Of a stretch of 64,000 nt of DNA, positions 1 through 11,312 are shown in pieces. This DNA is from Impatiens glandulifera (Eukaryota; Streptophyta; Magnoliopsida; Ericales; Balsaminaceae): assembly GCF_907164915.1 (NCBI RefSeq), contig NW_025919626.1:61365-125364 (forward strand). Direction: 5' to 3'. Each line of letters opens with the position of its first letter. Positions within the stretch are counted from its first letter, which is position 1. The notes below the pieces were generated by a model, which did no database searches, had not been told where the DNA came from, and saw nothing but the letters and a program-made list of their open reading frames with translations. A program made the translations under genes and the position numbers.

Positions 1-659
1 TTATTGTTTATTCTATTCAACTATAAATAATTGATTAATTAATTAAAATAAATTTTGATCTTAACATTTTATATTAAATTTTAAAATATTATTATTTAAA
101 GAAAAATAATTAATTTATATTTATTCTTAAACTAGTTCGTATTAGAGTAATGATAAATATTAATTAAATTTATAATTAAAAAAATAAATTAATAAGTAGG
201 AGGAGGAATGGAGAGAAAGAAGGAAATATAAAATTATAAGATATATAAATTAATTAATAAAAATAATTTAATTAATATAAGAGATAAATTAATTAATGAG
301 AGGGAAAGAAAAATAAGAATATTCGTGATTAAAAAGAATCTTGAATTTTGACCGTCCTTATCAATATTTTTTTTTAATTTATTTTGATTTTATTATTCAA
401 CATAAATAAAATATTTTTATATTTACAAATTTAAATAAAAATTATTATTTCTTCAAACAAATAAATTCATCTAACTTATTTTATAACTAGAATTAATTTT
501 TAATAATTAAATGATTACTTTTTTAATAATTAAATAATAGTTCAAAAAGTAAATAGTAGAAGTCGTAACTTCATATATTTAAAAAAGAATTAATATTATT
601 TTATTTTAAATAATTTTGTATGATTTAAAAATAATTTTTAATTTTATATAAGTAACAAA
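1..659. other. AT-rich intergenic sequence
   Basis: Very AT-rich sequence with short poly-A/T runs. I see no ORF of interest, no terminal repeat and no similarity to the rest of the window. It lies just outside the duplicated AHL block. Confidence 0.6.
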
Positions 660-1289
660 AATGAATAATTAAATAAGATCTTACTCCATTGCTCCATGAC
701 CCATGTAGATATGTCAGTGTCACTCAATGCCCAAATAAAATACATTTATCAAATTGTTTATTCTAAGTTTTTCTAATTTATATATATATATATATTATTT
801 AGTATGAAAATTATCTTTGGAAAATATTGTTAAATTTTAACTTTAACTTATTTAAATTATTTTATCTTAAATACTATTTAGTTATAGTACTTGTTACTCT
901 CAACTAGTTTTAAACTTTGTTTTAATTAATAATAGAAGAAAACAAAATCTTTTATTATTTGTTTCCCAATAAATATTTTAAAAGTATAATATCAATAATT
1001 ATAAAAATCAAAACTTGTTTATATATAATAATTATATAAAAACTAATTATTGATTAACATAACTAATAAAATTTAGAAAAATTATTTGATAAAGACTTAT
1101 TTTTTCGCTTTCACTAAAATTATTTTAAAATTCCATAACAACATTAAAACATTTCTAATTCTTAAAGAATTAATCTATAAAATATTATAAAAACATACTA
1201 AAGTCTAAGATTGAAAACATAAAAATGTCATATGAAAATTAAAAGAACATTACATAAAGTAAATTCAACCGAATCAATCAATCCAATCT

Positions 1290-2931
1290 TCAATCTCTTT
1301 GCTCCGACAGGATAACAACATTATCACCAGTATTATCATTTCCAACCACCGGTTCTTGCCCTTGAACTAAAGAAACTTTTAACAACCCTCGTGGACTAAA
1401 GATTCGAACTTTTCGATTTTGATTGTCTTTCGGTGTCTCCTTTGGTTTAAGGACACTACTCTCTTGACCCATAATTCTATTGTTGCTTGTCACTTCGTCT
1501 CTTTCGGCTACAGGATTTGTTGTACTAGTGACCCATTGTAAGTTTGATTGAAAATTGGGACTTGAGCCAATTGGAACCGATGAAGAAAGTTGTATGGACT
1601 CGCTTGATTCCATTTCTTCCCATGTTTTATATTCACCGGGTCTAGACGCGTATACACTAGCTAAAACCTAACAAAAAGAACACTAATCTCATGTCACATT
1701 TAACTTTGTAAGAACAAAATTCAATTAGCTAGACTTCACCAAATAGTGTAATTTAGCTAAATTTGGACCCAAAAAAGTAGATAATTTATGAGCACCTCAA
1801 CTTTCTCATAGGCTATTAGTGAGCTTGAAACTAAGCCATTTACTGAACGCCCATCTTCACCTTCAAATGAAACCATCAATCCTCCTTGTTTGTCCGCTAC
1901 TGTGGAGTCGGTAGTGTTTGGCTTAATGGGCAAAATCAACCCTGCTAATGTTACAACTTTATAAAATCCCTACAAGAGAATCAAAACAATTTAGAAAGTG
2001 TAATTGTATCTATGAAAATATAAATTGGTGTCGCTAAATGTATAATATGGCATGTATAAAAAAAAATAACTCACCTCATATTTAATTGTTGACAAGTAAT
2101 TGTCTCCTTTTTGAAGTGTAACTTCTGATATTGAACCCGTTGCAGATATAACACAAATGTTTTTCTGCATATTAGTAGCATACCAATATAGCTTCGAACA
2201 TATGTCCTAATTAAGAAAAGAAATAAATAAAGCCATTTAAAAACGTTATAAGTGCGCCTAAAAATCATTTGCTTTGAGCGGTAAAACAATATTATTTTTT
2301 TATATTAAGTTGTACATACCTCCCCCTTATAAAAATGTAAATAACGTATATCAGTGTCTTCAACAATATTTTTGTCAGGCTCACCTACAAAATATTTGTA
2401 TAAAGAGCATAAGTATTTTTAAAAAAAAATTATTTCAATGAAATATTTTGAATGTTACATTTATTGTAGAAAAAAATACTAGAGAGTTTGTTGATATAAC
2501 GTTTTTATCATTTAACTAAAGGATTTAGAGAAAGTAATATAAAAAAAGCTTTAATAATTTTTATTACAAGTGTTAATTGAAAATACTTGTAAATAGCTTG
2601 TGAAAAATCTAATCAATTTTAAATTAAATATTATTTTACCTTTTTTACATATGTTACTAGAAAAATCTGGTGCTAGTTGTGGGAGTGCGGAAGAGATTGG
2701 GGGCAGAGACATGGCCGACGAGTTTGAATGTGCTAGTTGTGGGGGTGCGGAAGAGATTGGGGCTTGAGGCATAGACGATAAGTTTGAAGATTTAGGTGAA
2801 ATAATTGATCGGAATAACCTTGGCCTACCTCTCGTCTTCCTTCCAAATATATTCATTCGAGGGGTTGAATCTAGTTGTGCGTTTATGGAGAAATTGGAAG
2901 AATCGTCACCTGTAACTTTTTCTCCGTCCAT
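1290..2931 (-). CDS. AHL-like AT-hook / PPC-domain nuclear protein, five exons
   Basis: Spliced model on the minus strand: exons 2931-2640, 2384-2320, 2206-2075, 1969-1796 and 1667-1290. All introns are GT-AG and the phases are compatible, giving an open 346-residue product. Residues 31-40 hold an AT-hook with core RGRPR, which in this family binds the minor groove of AT-rich DNA. Residues 45-95 are Ser/Pro-rich with an internal repeat. Residues about 117-232 resemble the PPC/DUF296 domain (VISATGSISEVTL, GGLMVSFEGEDGR, YEKVEVLASVY), which mediates AHL multimers. The C-terminal 110 residues are low-complexity. The five-exon layout suits intron-containing AHLs. Family members act in the nucleus on chromatin and transcription. 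The usual GRFEIL segment reads GFYKVV here, so partner binding may differ. Splice sites were chosen by eye and exon 4 has a weak donor (gtgctc). Confidence 0.75.
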
Positions 2932-3439
2932 GATGATTTTTTTTTAACTGTTCAATCACAAACTTTATAAATGAATAGAAATTTGGTGTGAGTTAATAGA
3001 AAATGATTTAAAACCTAGAAATGCACACAAAATAGATTAATTAAAAAAGTTATTAAAAGTCAAAGCATAATTTAGTGAAATGTTAGGTGTTAGGATGGTT
3101 GTATACAAAAATAAAATCACATACAACACATCTCAATTTTTTTAAAGATAATTTTTTTTTAATAATCCACACTAACAAATGAATGCTCTAAATTGAAATT
3201 TTAGAAATAACAAAAGACAACCAAAAAAATCGAACACATATTTGAAACTTATATATCAAAATTTTCTGGGGCCAAACTCAAACAAGTATTACCTTTAAAT
3301 AAGTATATAGTTTTCAAAAAATATTATATGTATAAAATCAAGATACATAAACAAAATTAGGGGGGATGTTTTAAAATGCTGTGAAAATGATTAAAAAAAA
3401 AGTTTTGAAATATACCTGAAAATATATAAACGTGATCTC

Positions 3440-3455
3440 TCTTTCTCTATATAAC
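3440..3455 (-). promoter_or_regulatory. Possible TATA region of the AHL gene
   Basis: On the minus strand a TATATAG motif followed by a GA-rich pyrimidine/purine leader lies about 510 bases upstream of the ATG. The same arrangement (ttatagagagaaagatag) is kept in the right block near 50,430. A CAG|GTAT donor-like site near 3,414 suggests a 5'-UTR intron. No experimental support. Confidence 0.3.
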
Positions 3456-3862
3456 TCGAATAATATGGTATCCCGTAAGATGAAACTACATTAATATATA
3501 TAGGTGCAGATATAGTCTTGTTTGGAATGCCTTAATCATTTGTTATGTTATATCATGTTATTATTGTGTTTTTTAAAAGAATAAATAACCAAATATATAA
3601 AACTAAGTAGGTCTTTATATTATTTTTAAAATCAATAATTGTATTTTTAATTTATTATAGAAACAAATTACCTTCACGTACAATATTTTTACTTTTTCCC
3701 TTTTAAAAAAATAAAAAATATGATGCAATTAATTTTTTAATAATTATATTACAATAATCTTGTATATATTAGTATTACTATAATATTACTAAAATATTCA
3801 CCTATATTCTTTAATATTTACCTTTTATTCTTTTATAATTACTAAATTACTAAAAGTAGTCA

Positions 3863-4005
3863 TTTCAAATTTCAAATTTCAAATTTCAAATTTCAAATTT
3901 CAAATTTTTTCAAATTTTAAATTTCAAACTTTTTCAAATTTCAAATTTCAAACTTTTTCAAATTTCAAATTTCAAATTTCAAACATTTTCAAATTTTAAA
4001 TTTTA
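3863..4005. repeat. Microsatellite of 7-bp TTTCAAA units
   Basis: About 140 bases of near-tandem TTTCAAA, interrupted by ctttt and ttttaaa variants. It sits upstream of the AHL promoter region. A short remnant occurs at the matching place in the right block near 50,020-50,040, so copy number has changed since duplication. Confidence 0.85.
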
Positions 4006-4120
4006 AATAATTTATATTCAATAAACAGATTACATCAAAAAAGAAATTAAAAAAGACATAATAAAAATAAAATTAAGAGGGAAACAATAAAAAAATTCAA
4101 ACGGAAAAAAAATTTACGCA

Positions 4121-4900
4121 ATAACTTATTATCATGAACTTTAACTTTAAACAATTCATTCAACCCGATGCATCATTCTTCATACAAGCAAACGAGGCAA
4201 CAAGAGATTACAACAATTGATTCAGACAGAGACAATGAGAGACTCTTTCTCAACTCTCATTGAAAACCAGGATGCATGAATTTGGCCTCCAATATGGTCA
4301 ACAACACATGAGTTCGTCTTAGGTTTTTTTAAAACAAATAAATATACAATATGTACATATTTATAAAACAACTTAAGAAGGGATCGTTTCTTGACAAAAT
4401 ATAATGAAGAATGAGCCTGCATATAATTAAGTTTTCATTTTTCACATGTGTGAAATAAACACATTATTTGGGAGAAATGAATTCTTATGTAAATTTTCTC
4501 AACGAGAAATTAAACCTCCAATCTTCTTCTTCTTAGAGATGTATGTAATATTGGTTTGTGACAACTGAGTAGATTATATCTCTATAATAAGATTCTACAT
4601 CAAAGAAGGCATAGATAGGAGGTGGACAACTCGAGTTTAGCAGGTCAGTGTTTCAACAAAAAAAAAAGGAATACCAATAACTTGAGTCTCATCTTTAGTA
4701 TGATAGGACTGCTCAAGTTAGTTGGACTTGAACCCTTATAGACATGGATAAAGTGCATAAACCATAAGTATCAAATGCTAGAAATCATTCTTCTAGATCT
4801 TTTTCTAGTATTCATGATAAATAACTTGAGAAGGAGAAGCAAAGTGAAGAATTAACTAAAGAAATATGCTCACTATATTTTTTTAGCTTTCAAAAACAAA
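4121..4900. other. Non-coding interval
   Basis: No gene recognised. A 66-codon minus-strand ORF at 4222-4422 has no recognisable domain or coding signature. The interval joins the duplicated block to the copia remnant. Confidence 0.5.
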
Positions 4901-5089
4901 GGAAAATATAATTAAAGAATCATATTACATTAAACAAGGGCTACTCTGTTTGTTGCTATGTCAACTGAGATTTTCATCAGGATAATGACCATAAATTCAA
5001 CATTTAAGGTTTGAATTTTCTCAAAAAAATTACGAAGAAAATCAAAATATTAAGAGGATGTAGGTTCTCAATTTAATTAGAAATTTGAG

Positions 5090-5409
5090 ATGGTGAAGAT
5101 GAAGGAGAGACCATCAAGGAGTACACTAACAGATTACTCACAATTGTCGTCAAGGTAAGATTGCTTGGCACTAGATTTCTTGATTTTAGATTGGTTCAAA
5201 AGGTGATGGTAACTGTTTTTGAAAGGATTGAGGCTACCATTTTCTCATTAGAGAACACTAAATACCTGTCAAAAGTCAGCCTCACAGAAATCTTGAGTGA
5301 CTTGCAGGAACAAGAATATAGAAGATTGATGAGGAATGAAGGGTTTGTAGAAGGAGCATTGTCAGCAAAAGTGCAATCAAGCCAGAGTGAAAAAGAGAAG
5401 AAGAATTAG
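5090..5409 (+). pseudogene. copia gag fragment (UBN2-like)
   Basis: The reading frame contains a gag-type helical segment with the typical pattern of 'VxKVxVxxxERxEAxIxSLExxKxLSxxSLTEILSxLQxQEYRR', which in copia gag forms the capsid core. The product would be part of the cytoplasmic virus-like particle. The frame closes at 5,409 in a Lys-rich tail. The zinc-knuckle that should follow is scrambled between 5,410 and 5,600. Upstream, the frame can be followed back without a start codon to about 5,090. Confidence 0.7.
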
Positions 5410-5799
5410 AAAAGCAAGAAGAAAAGTGCATATTCAAATTTTCCAAGCACAATTAGAGGTGAGAAGAATGTGAGAAGAATGGTCAACACCTTTTAGATGC
5501 TAGAGAATGCCAGATGTACAGTGTGAGAAGTATCATATGATGGGCATCACAAAACATTTACAAAATTAATCTGCAGTAGAAGGATGTAACTCAAGTTAAC
5601 CTTTAGCAAAAAAATGTGGCTCAAGTTACAAATCAGGAGGAGAAGCTCTTTGTGCCAACTTGTTTTGCAACAAATAGCTCAAGTAATAATCGGCTTGTGG
5701 ACAATGGTTGCACTACCCACACTACATTTGATCGAGGACTTTTCAAAAAACTAAACACATCATTCAACTCCAAGTCAAAATTTGTAATGTAGAGTACTT

Positions 5800-5993
5800 T
5801 TTTTGGAACGAAGGAATCCGCTGCTCCTATGGAGTGCGACTAATCCCCGCGAGTTAAATACATAGCCCACAAATATACTTAACCATTTAACCAGGCGTAG
5901 AACTTGCCGCCTTATGGGCTTGAACCCAGGACCTCATGGAGGCCTGAGGGATATCTACCTCTTGTTGCCGCTAGGCTAGAAGAGGGGACGTAG
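5800..5993 (-). mobile_element. tRNA-derived SINE, apparently full length
   Basis: The minus strand reads from a tRNA-like head to a short poly-A. It has an A-box-like TAGCCTAGCGGC and a B-box GGTTCAAGCCC about 55 bases apart (internal RNA polymerase III promoter), then a tRNA-unrelated body and the tail cgttccaaaaaaa. It is flanked by perfect 13-bp target duplications, atgtagagtactt, at 5787-5799 and 5994-6006, and it interrupts the copia protease region. Length is about 194 bp. Mobilisation would rely on a LINE reverse transcriptase in trans. The poly-A tail and target duplications argue against a functional tRNA gene. Confidence 0.9.
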
Positions 5994-6255
5994 ATGTAGA
6001 GTACTTATAGTCAAAGGAAAATGGACGGTGGCAATAGGAAGTTCCTCGGATACTAAGTTGATTAAAGATGTGTATTCCTGACATCAATCAAAATTTATTA
6101 AGTGTTGGTCAGCTACTTGAAAAAGGTTTAAATGTAATCATTGAGGGCATGGAGTCCCTAATCAAATATTCAGATGGGGTTGAATATGTTCAGAGTCATC
6201 ATGAATGGGAAAAGCTTTGAGCTAAGTTTACTAAAGGAGGACCTATTAAGCTACA

Positions 6256-6960
6256 ATGTCTCAAGCTGAGATTTGGCATAAAAGGCTAGGTCATTTTTTT
6301 CATAATACAATGCTGAATTTGCAGAAGAAAGGGTTTTTAAAGAGGCTACCTCATTTAGAAGCTAACTTGCTAGAATGCAAGTCTTGTCAATCAAGGAAGC
6401 AATTAAGACTTTCTTTAAAACAAGCAACCTGTAGAGAAACTGAAAGGCTAAAATTGATCCACACAGACCTTGATTGGCCTCACATAACTCCTTCACTGAA
6501 TGTGAGTAAGCATTACATAGTTTTTATTGATGACTATACAATGATGTGATTGATCTATTTTCTCAAGTTCAAGTCTGAAGTTGCTGGTGTATTTTTGATA
6601 TTCAAATAGTGGATAGAAGTTCAAAGTATCTGTAAGATTAATGCATTGAGATCTTATAATGGAAAGGAGTATACCTTAGAACAATTCAATCAGTTCAGTG
6701 AAGAAGCTGGAATTCAACACCAATTGACAACCCCATACACTCCACAGTAGAATGAAGTGAATGAGAGAAAGAATTGCACCATCATGGAGATGACAAGGTG
6801 TATGCTTCATGAGAAAGACTTTCCAAATGTGTACTGAGTAGAGACAACAAACAGTGCAGTCTTTAGTGCAATCTTTCTACTCAACATGCTACCAATCAAA
6901 GTTGTGGAAGGAAGGACACCCTTTAAAGCAATCAGATTTAATTAGTATCCAATGTATTGA
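6256..6960 (+). pseudogene. copia integrase fragment
   Basis: The first 97 codons are open and include the GAG-pre-integrase signature WHKRLGH, a CxxC pair (LLECKSCQSRKQ) and the first integrase Asp in IHTDLDWP. The frame then continues with in-frame stops through a GKEYTLEQF-type second Asp region and a TPYTPQ-NEVNERKN segment holding the catalytic Glu. The enzyme would insert element cDNA into the chromosome. Several stop codons (around 6,547, 6,608, 6,748 and 6,836) make it inactive. Confidence 0.8.
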
Positions 6961-7150
6961 TTGTTGGTTTACCTTAGAAAAACTACGAAAGAAAATAAAA
7001 TGACTTCATTTGAGTTAGTGAACATACCAAATATTGCACATTTGACATGTTTGTACATGTTACCGCATCGATGAATGAGGAAGGACACAAAAACATCATA
7101 TCAACCATTTTCTACCATAAACAACGAGAATTTTTAGTGAGTTTACTAAA

Positions 7151-8514
7151 GAACGTAAGGAGACAATAACACTGATCATGTATAAAGCCAATGAAATGCA
7201 GATTATAAATCTTATAATTCTCATTTAAACTTAGAAATCTTATAATTATCATTTAAAGTGTAGGTATGAGAAGAATCAAAAGAATAAGTTCTAGATAATA
7301 AAACCAATTTGAATAGAAGAATAAGGCTAGCTACCATAGGATTGGACCACAAGCTTACGCTCTATGATTAAAGTTATGTCGATTAAAGATTTACAAGGAT
7401 TTGTAGAAAATCAAATGAGTAAAACAAATAATCAAAATTATGCAACAAGAATAGATATAGGTCCTTTAGACGATGAAGCTCATGATCCACCAACTCCTAA
7501 CAACATATATAGCTCAACCAATGACTACACACAACAAATCCTAATCCTATAAGTACTTAACAAATCCAAAAGAATATCAAATAAGAATTTATTACAAAGA
7601 GAGGGAGGAGAAGGATACATAGTCCATGAATTGAGAAGATCGCAAGAGAAATCAAACTACCACGACGCTGATCAAAATTTGTGAAAGACGAAACCCTAGA
7701 GTGAACGAGTTCTAGAGCATAGATTTCAAGATGTTGGCGAGAGACTCAAAGTAACCCTTCTATCTTTTAATTTATCAAGTGTGTCACTTTCTATCGCAAG
7801 GTGTTAGGTTACACTATTTTTTCTTCAAATGTTGGTCTATTTACCAATTTGTTATATTTAATACTAAAAATTGACCGCTTTAATAAAAATACAATTAATA
7901 TTATTATTTACTAGTACGAGTTTTAATAAATCTTGTAGTGGTTACCTACTAATGTATGAATTATTAACACCGAGTTGATTTTTTAGAAGAAAATATATTG
8001 AATTTAAAATTTTATAATTAATTCAATGGGAAATTAAAGTAATTGAGAAAATGGAGTTCTAAGCAATGTGGTAAAATGAATTGTTGAAATTATTATTTGT
8101 TGTCACAAAATTATAACTTTAAAAAGTTTAAAATCACCTAGTGTGGTGAATTAGTAATTTATTTTTATAAATAAGAAAAGAGTGAGCAATTAACACAGGG
8201 AGGCCATGATGTACTTTCAAATGTTGATGATATTAAGCAATTTGGAATATTTTATTTTATAAAATCTTCACACAATTATTTCAAATGACCACCTAAAGAG
8301 AATTTAATATATATATATTTTTTGTTATTTTATTCCTACATTTTTTAAGAAAAGTTGAAAATATATATTATTTAAATTTTTAATATTACCAAAATAATTT
8401 ACTCTATATAATTAATTGACCTCTTAAAATAATTATTGTTTTTTTTAACAAACCTAAAAAGATAATATTTTTTAAAATAAATCAAAATATACGAAGGACA
8501 CATTGATCCGGGCT
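7151..8514. other. AT-rich non-coding interval
   Basis: No recognisable gene. A 62-codon ORF at 7364-7552 has an acidic, low-complexity product without a domain. From 7,850 the sequence becomes AT-rich with no terminal repeats seen. Confidence 0.5.
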
Positions 8515-8715
8515 CACTAGTAAAAAAAATACCCCATAACGATCAGTATTAACTTTCAAACCGATCGTTATAAACCTATAGCGATTGGTCATATATCAAT
8601 CGCTCTGAATCGGCAAAAGTCTTCTCGCTGTTGTCTTAATTAGCAACGACGATGGATAGATAACCAATCGCTATAAGCATATAACGATTGGTTTATTAAC
8701 CAATCACCATTTACT
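8515..8715 (+). mobile_element. CACTA (En/Spm-type) transposon terminus with subterminal repeats
   Basis: The sequence starts CACTAGTAAAAAAAATACCCC, the canonical plant CACTA terminal inverted repeat. It is followed by several direct and inverted copies of a subterminal motif related to aaccgatcgtta / aaccaatcgct. A confident partner terminus was not found. A degraded candidate lies near 11,240-11,280 (aatcgcttctacttttttttt). No transposase is encoded between them, so this would be a non-autonomous element. Confidence 0.7.
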
Positions 8716-8879
8716 TTAGCATAAAAAAAATTTAAAAAAAATTATTTTAATTTTCTTCTTTTAACAAGAAGAGTCTTTTATACATACATTTTAACATACA
8801 TCATCCTTCAACATAATTGAAAAAATCTATTAATTCCATACTTAAATTCTTGCCAATAGTATGTACAATAAATTAAAAA

Positions 8880-9230
8880 GGATTCACTCGATGAAGATGA
8901 TAATGAATTAATGAAAATTTGCTCCATCAACTCAGACATGGCCTAGAACTTCTTCTCCAACATTATCGTGTCTTCACTAACTGAATCAAATCCTCTAAGA
9001 GGACCGCCATAATCAATGTAAGCCATCAAATATCCAGCCAAGAGGGTAAAAATTATAGCTGCAACAATTTCTTCACAGCAAGCTAAGGTATTAGGAGATA
9101 TATCACCTAACATTCTTTTTCCTCCATCCAGAACTGCAACTAATTTATGCTAGTTGAGAGCATGCAAAATGAATTCCACATCAGAATCATCCTGAAATAT
9201 TATCATTACGATTGTTTTCAGACTCATCCT
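8880..9230 (-). pseudogene. Host-like exon fragment with a hydrophobic segment
   Basis: The minus strand reads as a coding-like segment of about 85 codons: an acidic stretch (DDSDVEFILHAL), one stop codon, then a frame containing GDISPNTLACCEEIVAAII and a hydrophobic run (FTLLAGYLMAYI) before GGPLRGFDS and a helical acidic tail with a further stop. I do not recognise the family. Composition and pattern are unlike retrotransposon proteins, suggesting a piece of a nuclear gene carried next to or inside the CACTA element. Two stops rule out a simple intact exon. Confidence 0.4.
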
Positions 9231-10085
9231 GAAATATATTTATCACTCATTCAGTAGTGGAATAGCACACACAAATAGATTCTGAAATAATAAAATTATG
9301 ACATTTATGCTGAGTTCTTACATCTGAATCAACTGAATCCTCTTTTGAATCATGTGGAAGAGAAGGCAGAGAAATATGACTCTTAAAAGACATTTAAAAC
9401 AATAAGCATGGTTTCTTCATCCTAAGTTCACCCCTTCTAATTTTAACTTCTCTTTTAAGGCATCCCACAATACAAAGAGGATAACTATAAAAGATTACTG
9501 ACATAACTGCAAAAACTAGTTATTAATCAAACCTCATCTTCTCCCTATTTTTCTATCTCCTCAAATGCAGACTTTTCTTCCTGTAATGCCCAAATACAAA
9601 ATCTTAGAACATGAATAACAATAATAAACAATATCGAAACCAGGATTTCAAAAAAAAAAATTAAAACTGATTTTGAGCCTCGAATCTAGCCTTGAACTTT
9701 GAGGATTGGCGATGTTGTCTCGCGATTGGGAACCGTGCTTTTGTTTGCAATCACAAAACGTGTTATGAATCTGAATATACTCAATAGAATGAACATACAC
9801 ATAATTATTCAAACTATAGTGGAAATCAATCCAATTACTCAACCAAACCAAACCATAAATTGAAATCTTCTTAATACAAGATCATCCATCAAAACAAAGT
9901 TCATTAATCTAGTTATTATCAATCAAGCATAAACATTCTCTAATAAGAGAATGCATCTACAATAATAAAACTCTTCTAGAATCCTCCAACATTCCTTATA
10001 CGCCATCCTTGTAATCTAATTAAGTAAAATGTATAAGGTAAGTGAATAAAATCTAGAAATTCTTCTTCAACAACTAATTATAGTT

Positions 10086-10508
10086 TCAATTGATGCAAAT
10101 AACAAACAGGCTTCTAAATTCTAATGAAAACAAGTATATACTAGACAAAGAGAGTACCTTCCGGTGTCCATCGAGGAGAATCAAAGAGCATTGAAGTGAG
10201 CAACGAAGAAGCAGTGGCTGTGTGAAAAGGAAGCATGGATACGATGGAGATACTAGATCATCTGTAACTGGTCCCCCACTATTTGATTCCTCAGGATGTA
10301 CCTCTTTATCGTAATCATTTTCCTCTAACTCGTCTTGGTTTTCAAATGCATCAAAAGGTTCTTTATGATCGGGAATAACCAACTCATCTGGGCAATCGAC
10401 AAACATATATTCCTTTCCCCCTTCATCCAATTTCACATCATTCGAAACATCTTTGTCAGAATCTTCAACAGAACTCACATCTCCATTAATATTGTCACTG
10501 ATTTCCAT
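10086..10508 (-). pseudogene. Acidic N-terminal exon-like ORF
   Basis: An open frame of 140 codons begins with a plausible ATG. The first 95 residues are highly acidic and Ser/Asp/Glu-rich, with the conserved-looking core MFVDCPDELVIPD. After residue about 95 the sequence becomes hydrophobic and atypical, so translation probably leaves coding sequence there; a donor-like GT at about 10,158 (aaggtact) is possible. Acidic N-termini with a FVDxPDEL-like core occur in some plant coiled-coil trafficking proteins, but I cannot assign one. It is probably the first coding exon of a host gene fragment in the CACTA region. Confidence 0.35.
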
Positions 10509-10952
10509 CTATAACAAATTAGATTAATAAATAATTTCAAATCAAATAAAAAATGATTAAGATTTTAATAACATAGAAAAGAATTACTAACAAAGATTTA
10601 TAAAACATTCAACCAAGAAGAATATCAATACACCTGCCCATTCTTGGTTGCTTTTGCATCATCTTGTGGAGAGGCGAAGTGCAAATCTTTGGAAACTCCA
10701 TTTTCAATAACTTCTATGAATTTCAGACATTTTCTATCATAAGAAATATAAACCAAACAGCAATTACCTAAATTCAATAGTAAAGGGTATAAAGTTGTCT
10801 CACTAAACGATCAACTTAGCTCCACCAACAGCACGCGGTCCACAACTTAGGAGGTCTGTTCAATAAATTATCATATAAATCAGTTCATCAATTCGATAAG
10901 TAAGTTCGAACTAAAGCTTAATCGTGAAGATTCAGATCGTTAACCTCAAAAC

Positions 10953-11087
10953 TCAAGGAGATATAGGTTTCTTTGTCGGGATGCCGAAGGAGGTACCGGA
11001 CGGCTTCGCCTTGACACCTCTATAGAGTCTCGACGATGCGCCACAAACGGCGGCGTTAAATCTGAAAGTGAACCTGACGGCGGACAT
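10953..11087 (-). CDS. Small exon with organelle-targeting-like N-terminus
   Basis: The frame begins ATG TCC GCC GTC and encodes about 44 residues rich in Arg, Ser, Ala and Phe with no acidic residue. This is the composition of a mitochondrial or plastid presequence. Base composition is strikingly GC-rich compared with its surroundings, and an alternative donor (TTTTGAG|GTTAAC) lies just after the stop, so this may be a 5' exon rather than a complete gene. The preceding pyrimidine-rich leader (ctctctaaaccctc) looks like a plant 5' UTR. Function unknown. It could belong to a captured host gene. Confidence 0.35.
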   Translation of the reverse strand: MSAVRFTFRFNAAVCGASSRLYRGVKAKPSGTSFGIPTKKPISP

Positions 11088-11312
11088 TATTGATAGTTGA
11101 AGAAGTGGATGCTGAGGGTTTAGAGAGGGGATAGTTTTCTGGAAACATATGATAAGCAATCTATTGAACAGACGCGCAGGGGAGGGAAAAAGAGAAATAG
11201 ATTGGGAGCAGAAAAGATCGAATTTAGGGTTAATTTACTTTTTTTTAAACGAATCGCTTCTACTTTTTTTTTATAATTGGTTTTTATGATTAGAACATGT
11301 ATATGATTCAAT

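Larger units (their letters stand above)
660..4120 (-). repeat. Left copy of an inverted duplicated block containing an AHL gene
   Basis: Read on the minus strand, this segment matches 49,890-57,880 of the plus strand. Shared landmarks are the upstream stretch around 4,060 (ccctcttaattttattttta), the TTTCAAA repeat, the putative promoter and leader, all the AHL exons, and the 3' flank around 690-730 (gagtgacatatct near the aligned end). The left copy is compact and carries an intact gene. The right copy is rearranged and interrupted. No terminal inverted repeats or target duplications were found at the block edges, so segmental duplication is preferred over a known transposon. Confidence 0.75.
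5040..7150 (+). mobile_element. Degenerate Ty1/copia internal region
   Basis: Ordered remnants of a copia polyprotein on the plus strand: gag (5,090-5,409), protease active site (around 5,690-5,780, VDNGCTTHTTF), GAG-pre-integrase (6,256-6,450) and integrase core (6,450-6,960). Frames are broken by many stops. No LTR was found on either side and no reverse transcriptase follows, so the copy is truncated at both ends. A SINE interrupts it at 5,800. Confidence 0.8.

Noticed and set aside
1112..1130. cactaaaattatttt as a CACTA terminus
   Set aside because: No subterminal repeats, no partner end, and it lies inside the duplicated AHL 3' flank.
5800..5993. A possible tRNA gene on the minus strand (A and B boxes)
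   Set aside because: The poly-A tail, 13-bp target duplications and extra tRNA-unrelated body identify a SINE.
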